From the NCBI GenBank assembly GCA_010015655.1, contig ML976658.1:1073087-1137086 (forward strand): a stretch of DNA of 64,000 bases, in the 5' to 3' direction. The notes beneath the pieces are model-generated. The model was not told the origin of the DNA and ran no database searches. It worked only from the letters and a program-made list of their open reading frames with translations. Positions 60,950-64,000 of the stretch are shown in pieces. Source of the DNA: Bimuria novae-zelandiae CBS 107.79 (Eukaryota > Ascomycota > Dothideomycetes > Pleosporales > Didymosphaeriaceae). A program made the position numbers and the translations under genes. Within the stretch, counting starts at the first letter, position 1; the number at the start of each line of letters is the position of its first letter.

Positions 60950-62389
60950 TTATACTTCTTCTGGGACTTTGTGCGCCTCCATTGCAGCTGCAAGAGTGGC
61001 TATTGCTTGGGAAAGTTTCGTGATCATGAAGTCCGAATGCCGACTCTTCCTCGCGTCTATGGTCAATTTGCTTCTCTTTTCCTCTTCACCCCATTGTACA
61101 GCTCGTGGGGTCGCGCTCTGCTGCAGGTACTGAAAACGCAAATACTCAAGATCAAGGTCTTGTTTGAATAAACTCATGATCGATGCCCAAGTTCCAGACC
61201 GGAGTTCCGTGTCACTTATGGAAATATGTCGCAAAGCCGTGTGCCTTTTGAAAAAGGCAGTCATGTCCAACTCATCTACGACACAACCGTACAACTGGAG
61301 AATTTTGAGGGCTGGCAGCTCTACAGAACGGCAGATTGACTGCATGACTGCAGCCCTGAACCATGGTTCGGAATCACGTGCTTGTAGACACAGTGCGAAT
61401 TCCTCCAAAGCGGGTGCCGCAGATATAAATTGAGAAACGCCATTCTCCCAGCCCGGAACTCTTGCATTGCGGTTGTAGTTTGTACGAATAGACAATCGCA
61501 AAGATTTCAGAGATGCGAACGCGGTCTGCAGTGAGAGCAGGTATGGAAATGAGAAAGCGAAAGCCGGGTATATCAAGTTTGCAGATTTGCTTATAGGACG
61601 AATCGCGGTGCCTTTGATGGAAGTGAAGTGTCGCAATTTGACGCCTGAACGGACGAGAGCATCCAGGACAGCTTTGAAACAAGCCGACAGGAAGTCCTGG
61701 TAGACTTTATCATCTGCATTGATATAGGGATTGCCGTAGAGGGTCAGGCCGTTCACTCTGATGCGAATGGAATCTAGGTTGGGGAACCCTTTCAGTGCAC
61801 GGCTCAGAGGATGAACAACGGCTTTGGCATCGTGATGGTTCCGCATGTAGTCGAAAAGTCTGCATTCCAGGCTAATGTCTTGTGTCTTGACTTGTGGTAC
61901 TTTTGGAAGTCGTTTCGGCGGCGGATAGATGCCCACGCGATCAATCCTCCGCAGATTTTCGTAGTCTTCATAGTTCAACAATTTGACATCGAGTACTGTG
62001 ACCGAGTTGGAAAAACGAGAATGCGCCGATGCTGCAACTAGCCGCTTTAAAGATGGGGAACCAAGGGTCGTGGTACGTTTTGAGAAGTAATCAGTGGTAA
62101 AAGTTGTAAGCGTCAAGGAGTACAGGTGCTTTGATACAAGACGTAATGCCTGGCGATCTGCGAGAGGCAAGTATAGAATGACGGCGTCAACCAACTCGAC
62201 GGGGAGACTCTCCATGCTGGAAATCATAATCAAGGCTGTGGGGTTGGAGTGTGGCGTTGCAGATGTCATGGGGTTGTGGAGTTGAAGCACGGGCCAGTGC
62301 TCTGACAGATCACAGCCGGACGGAAAGAGTTGCTCATTGACCCCACCTGGCCAAGTGACTGCGCTATTCTCGCTCACCACTTCCAGCAT
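60950..62389 (-). CDS. F-box protein
   Basis: Single-exon gene of 479 residues. The F-box is near residues 57-100: S-L-P-V-E-L-V-D-A-V-I-L-Y-L-P-L-A-D-R-Q-A-L-R-L-V-S-K in shorter blocks, the usual start of fungal F-box proteins. The remainder has leucine-spaced stretches but no clear LRR or WD array. F-box proteins bind Skp1 and recruit targets to SCF ubiquitin ligases; no target can be inferred. The ATG at 62389 opens the frame, but starts at codons 41, 55 or 59 are also possible, the last being directly before the F-box. It is divergent from the gene at 62647 and convergent with the one ending at 60831. Confidence 0.82.
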   Translation of the reverse strand: MLEVVSENSAVTWPGGVNEQLFPSGCDLSEHWPVLQLHNPMTSATPHSNPTALIMISSMESLPVELVDAVILYLPLADRQALRLVSKHLYSLTLTTFTTDYFSKRTTTLGSPSLKRLVAASAHSRFSNSVTVLDVKLLNYEDYENLRRIDRVGIYPPPKRLPKVPQVKTQDISLECRLFDYMRNHHDAKAVVHPLSRALKGFPNLDSIRIRVNGLTLYGNPYINADDKVYQDFLSACFKAVLDALVRSGVKLRHFTSIKGTAIRPISKSANLIYPAFAFSFPYLLSLQTAFASLKSLRLSIRTNYNRNARVPGWENGVSQFISAAPALEEFALCLQARDSEPWFRAAVMQSICRSVELPALKILQLYGCVVDELDMTAFFKRHTALRHISISDTELRSGTWASIMSLFKQDLDLEYLRFQYLQQSATPRAVQWGEEEKRSKLTIDARKSRHSDFMITKLSQAIATLAAAMEAHKVPEEV

Positions 62390-62646
62390 TCACTGGCCGC
62401 CCTCCTAGCTTCTTTGCGCCCTATTTTGTAACTGAATTCCACTCGCCACTCCGACCATAACACTCTCTTCAACCTCGCCGGCGTAGGCACCCGAGACACA
62501 CACAGCCCGCAGTCTGTCGGCAAAACTTGGACCCGGAACGGCTCAAAGGAACATACTGCACACAAAATACTACATATTGCATACGCTACACGCTGCATAT
62601 TACATACTACACACTTCCGCCCCCACTCCGCTCTCGACTTTCAAGC
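62390..62646. promoter_or_regulatory. shared divergent promoter region
   Basis: 257 bp between the start codons of the F-box gene (minus) and the DUF4588-like gene (plus). The right part is rich in TACATA/TGCATA repeats and CT, typical of a fungal 5' leader. The plus-strand frame stays open back to 62527, but without an ATG. Any regulatory sharing is inferred from position only. Confidence 0.45.
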
Positions 62647-63405
62647 ATGGACTCTATGCGCAGCCTCAACACTTCCCTCCCGAGAACCCGCCGGCGGCTG
62701 CCGAACCTGCAGCCCGACACGCACAAGGTCTTCAAGGAAACAGCGCTGACCGTCACCAACCTCTACCGAACCGCCCTCGCAGACATTGAACGCTCCCGCT
62801 CGGATGGCTACCAGCAGGCCCTGGAAGATCTGCTCGGCTTTTTGGACAATGAAAATCTGGGAGTAGGAGACGGCGAAGGGTGGCGCATCAGGCAATGGGC
62901 GACGGAGCGTCTGGACGGAGCACTGCCGATGGCTTCGACGAGCGACACCGACGAGGAGACGACCGAGGAACAGCGAGCCCGCAGCTCTTCGCCCGTCGTG
63001 GAGCATGTTCTGGAGGAGAAGCAGCCTGCACAGCCAACCCCACGCAGCGACTCAGCTCCTCCAGCTGCGGCAGAGCCAGGAACCATCGACACGGAAATGG
63101 CACCGCTTCCGCCTGTGTTTCACTTTGCGTCACCTCAGGTCCTTCCCACAAACAACAACATGGACAATGCGACCTACGATCTCGCCGCAGCTGCCCGTCG
63201 TGCCTTCCCCACACCCCGCCGCAACTCCAACCGATCGTCGTCTCGAAACCTGCAACGCTCGGTAGCCCAGAACCTCGTGTCACTCGGCAACGGCGCCGGC
63301 CAGAAGCGCAAGCTCATGAACGACTTCTTTAATATCGACTTCAACCACGACCGACGGGACAGAGACGGACCGGGAGGAGGCCCCAAGCGCGGACGGATGA
63401 CCTGA
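62647..63405 (+). CDS. DUF4588 / HAPSTR1-like protein
   Basis: 252 residues, single exon, from ATG 62647. The N-terminal block F-K-E-T-A-L-T-V-T-N-L-Y-R-T-A followed by G-Y-Q-Q-A-L-E-D-L-L-G-F-L-D (about residues 28-65) resembles the conserved core of the DUF4588 family (human C16orf72/HAPSTR1, a stress-response regulator that partners the ubiquitin ligase HUWE1). The middle is Pro/Ser/Glu-rich and probably disordered. The C-terminus (K-R-K-L-M-N-D-F-F-N-I-D-F then R-G-R-M-T) has basic patches that could act as a nuclear signal. The family call rests on this short block from memory. Confidence 0.6.
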   Translation: MDSMRSLNTSLPRTRRRLPNLQPDTHKVFKETALTVTNLYRTALADIERSRSDGYQQALEDLLGFLDNENLGVGDGEGWRIRQWATERLDGALPMASTSDTDEETTEEQRARSSSPVVEHVLEEKQPAQPTPRSDSAPPAAAEPGTIDTEMAPLPPVFHFASPQVLPTNNNMDNATYDLAAAARRAFPTPRRNSNRSSSRNLQRSVAQNLVSLGNGAGQKRKLMNDFFNIDFNHDRRDRDGPGGGPKRGRMT

Positions 63406-63786
63406 GTGGGGCTCGAGCGCTTTGGAACGGAATGATTAACGGTCCCTTTGCATTGCACCAGCGACGGCGTTTTCCATACTGGCGATAGGAGGGGATTGCG
63501 GGCCGTGGCATTTACTGGGACATTTTCTTATGAAGCTCGCTTGATACCACTCTGAGCCGAGGATAGGCTCTCCTTTGGAGACGATGCATCGGGCGGTGTC
63601 TGTGCATAGATTTTGGCAATAGCCGTGTGAATATAATGGACATTCGTATAATACAATTTCCTCCTTGTGTGGGTGATGTTACAGCATGTGTACAGTGGGG
63701 GTGGGTATCCCTAATGTCCCAGTGCAACGCCTCCAGCTTCCGAGTGCTCCCGTGACTCTCCATTGTTTCCCTTGCATCGTATGGTA
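63406..63786. other. 3' intergenic between convergent genes
   Basis: GC-normal spacer between the stop at 63405 and the stop of the minus-strand exon at 63787. It should hold both 3' UTRs. No further gene seen. Confidence 0.5.
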
Positions 63787-63968
63787 TCATGCAAACCATC
63801 GGTACACGCCTGCCCCTACCAACAACGCCGATGTGCCGGTGATGGCTGCTCTGCGACTCGCCATGCCAAACATGCTCTTGCTCCTCTTTATGACGGCTTC
63901 CTGTGCTTTCAGTTGCGAGTGCCCGGACGTGTACGTGTATGCTCCGAGACCGATGAATGCGCTGCTTC
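63787..63968 (-). CDS. DUF4536-type small mitochondrial membrane protein, last exon (partial)
   Basis: Minus-strand exon after an acceptor (CTGTCTAG, plus-strand 63969 onward) with a GCTGATG branch site. It encodes 59 residues and ends with TGA at 63787-63789. Blocks S-S-A-F-I-G-L-G-A-Y-T-Y-T-S-G, Q-E-A-V-I-K-R-S and F-G-M-A-S-R-R-A-A-I-T-G give two hydrophobic helices, ending G-V-Y-R-W-F-A. This matches my memory of fungal DUF4536 proteins, related to DMAC1, a complex I distal-arm assembly factor. The 5' exon lies beyond the window. In the other frames this region yields misleading open frames. Confidence 0.6.
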
Positions 63969-64000
63969 CTAGACAGCATCAGCTCTCTGCATCAAGGGTC

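Noticed and set aside
62880..63332. 150-codon plus-strand and 131-codon minus-strand ORFs
   Set aside because: Both overlap the DUF4588-like gene; compositional GC-rich shadows without motifs.
63512..63979. 155-codon minus-strand ORF at the right edge
   Set aside because: Runs out of frame through the DUF4536-type exon and the 3' UTRs; the shorter exon frame with acceptor and hydrophobic helices is the better reading.

Overview
The window looks like a piece of a filamentous ascomycete (Pezizomycotina) genome. The genes on its right side and near 20.5-21.3 kb have short GT-AG introns and belong to fungal families (HET-domain protein, F-box protein, fungal-rhodopsin and MFS relics, a LURP-one-like protein). 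The rest is a transposon graveyard with the mark of repeat-induced point mutation (RIP): pervasive CA->TA / TG->TA change, very high TpA, and conserved pol residues turned into stops or D->N, E->K and P->L replacements.

Layout. 1-773: AT-rich relic. 774-13879: a Ty3/gypsy element (G1, minus strand, TSD GGACC) holding a nested Ty1/copia element (A, minus, 2030-8145, TSD ACCTT) and a 184-bp solo LTR. 14344-19623: Ty1/copia element B (plus, TSD CAAAT). 19.6-25.2 kb: a GC-normal island with a 17-bp minisatellite, an intact three-exon LOR-domain gene, a broken fungal-rhodopsin gene and a solo LTR. 25189-29579: copia element C (plus, TSD ATAAC), an internally deleted relative of element E. 29.6-32 kb: an LTR with a half-tRNA-type primer site, AT-rich relics, a degenerate inverted-repeat element and a tRNA-like/SINE-like stretch. 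About 32-51.26 kb: an old chromodomain gypsy (G2, plus) split by a 223-bp solo LTR, a Fot1/pogo DNA transposon, a 477-bp solo LTR and copia D (38480-50432, TSD TACTT), which itself carries copia E (40555-46736, TSD ATATC). 51.26-53.16 kb: the 3' half of copia F, abutting a 5'-truncated MFS transporter pseudogene. 54.7-64 kb: gene-rich chromosome with a HET protein, a Tc1/mariner-like transposase relic across an assembly gap, a single-pass membrane protein, an F-box protein, a DUF4588/HAPSTR1-like protein and the last exon of a DUF4536-type mitochondrial protein.

How it fits together. No gene cluster or dedicated pathway is visible; the window records TE invasion and RIP defence. Exact 5-bp target duplications around most insertions give a nesting order: G2 -> D -> E and G1 -> A. 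In G1 and B, RIP damage is strongest on the inward-facing parts of the LTRs and fades toward the outer edges. Copia families A, C/E and D share three features: a matching leader directly after the 5' LTR (candidate primer-binding site), an RT box reading Q-T-D-D instead of Y/F-x-D-D, and an AT-hook-like linker between integrase and reverse transcriptase. I saw no clear evidence of a wholly new system; the AT-hook linker, the in-frame microhomology deletion in C and the RIP gradient deserve the most attention. All calls come from reading the sequence; no database search was made.
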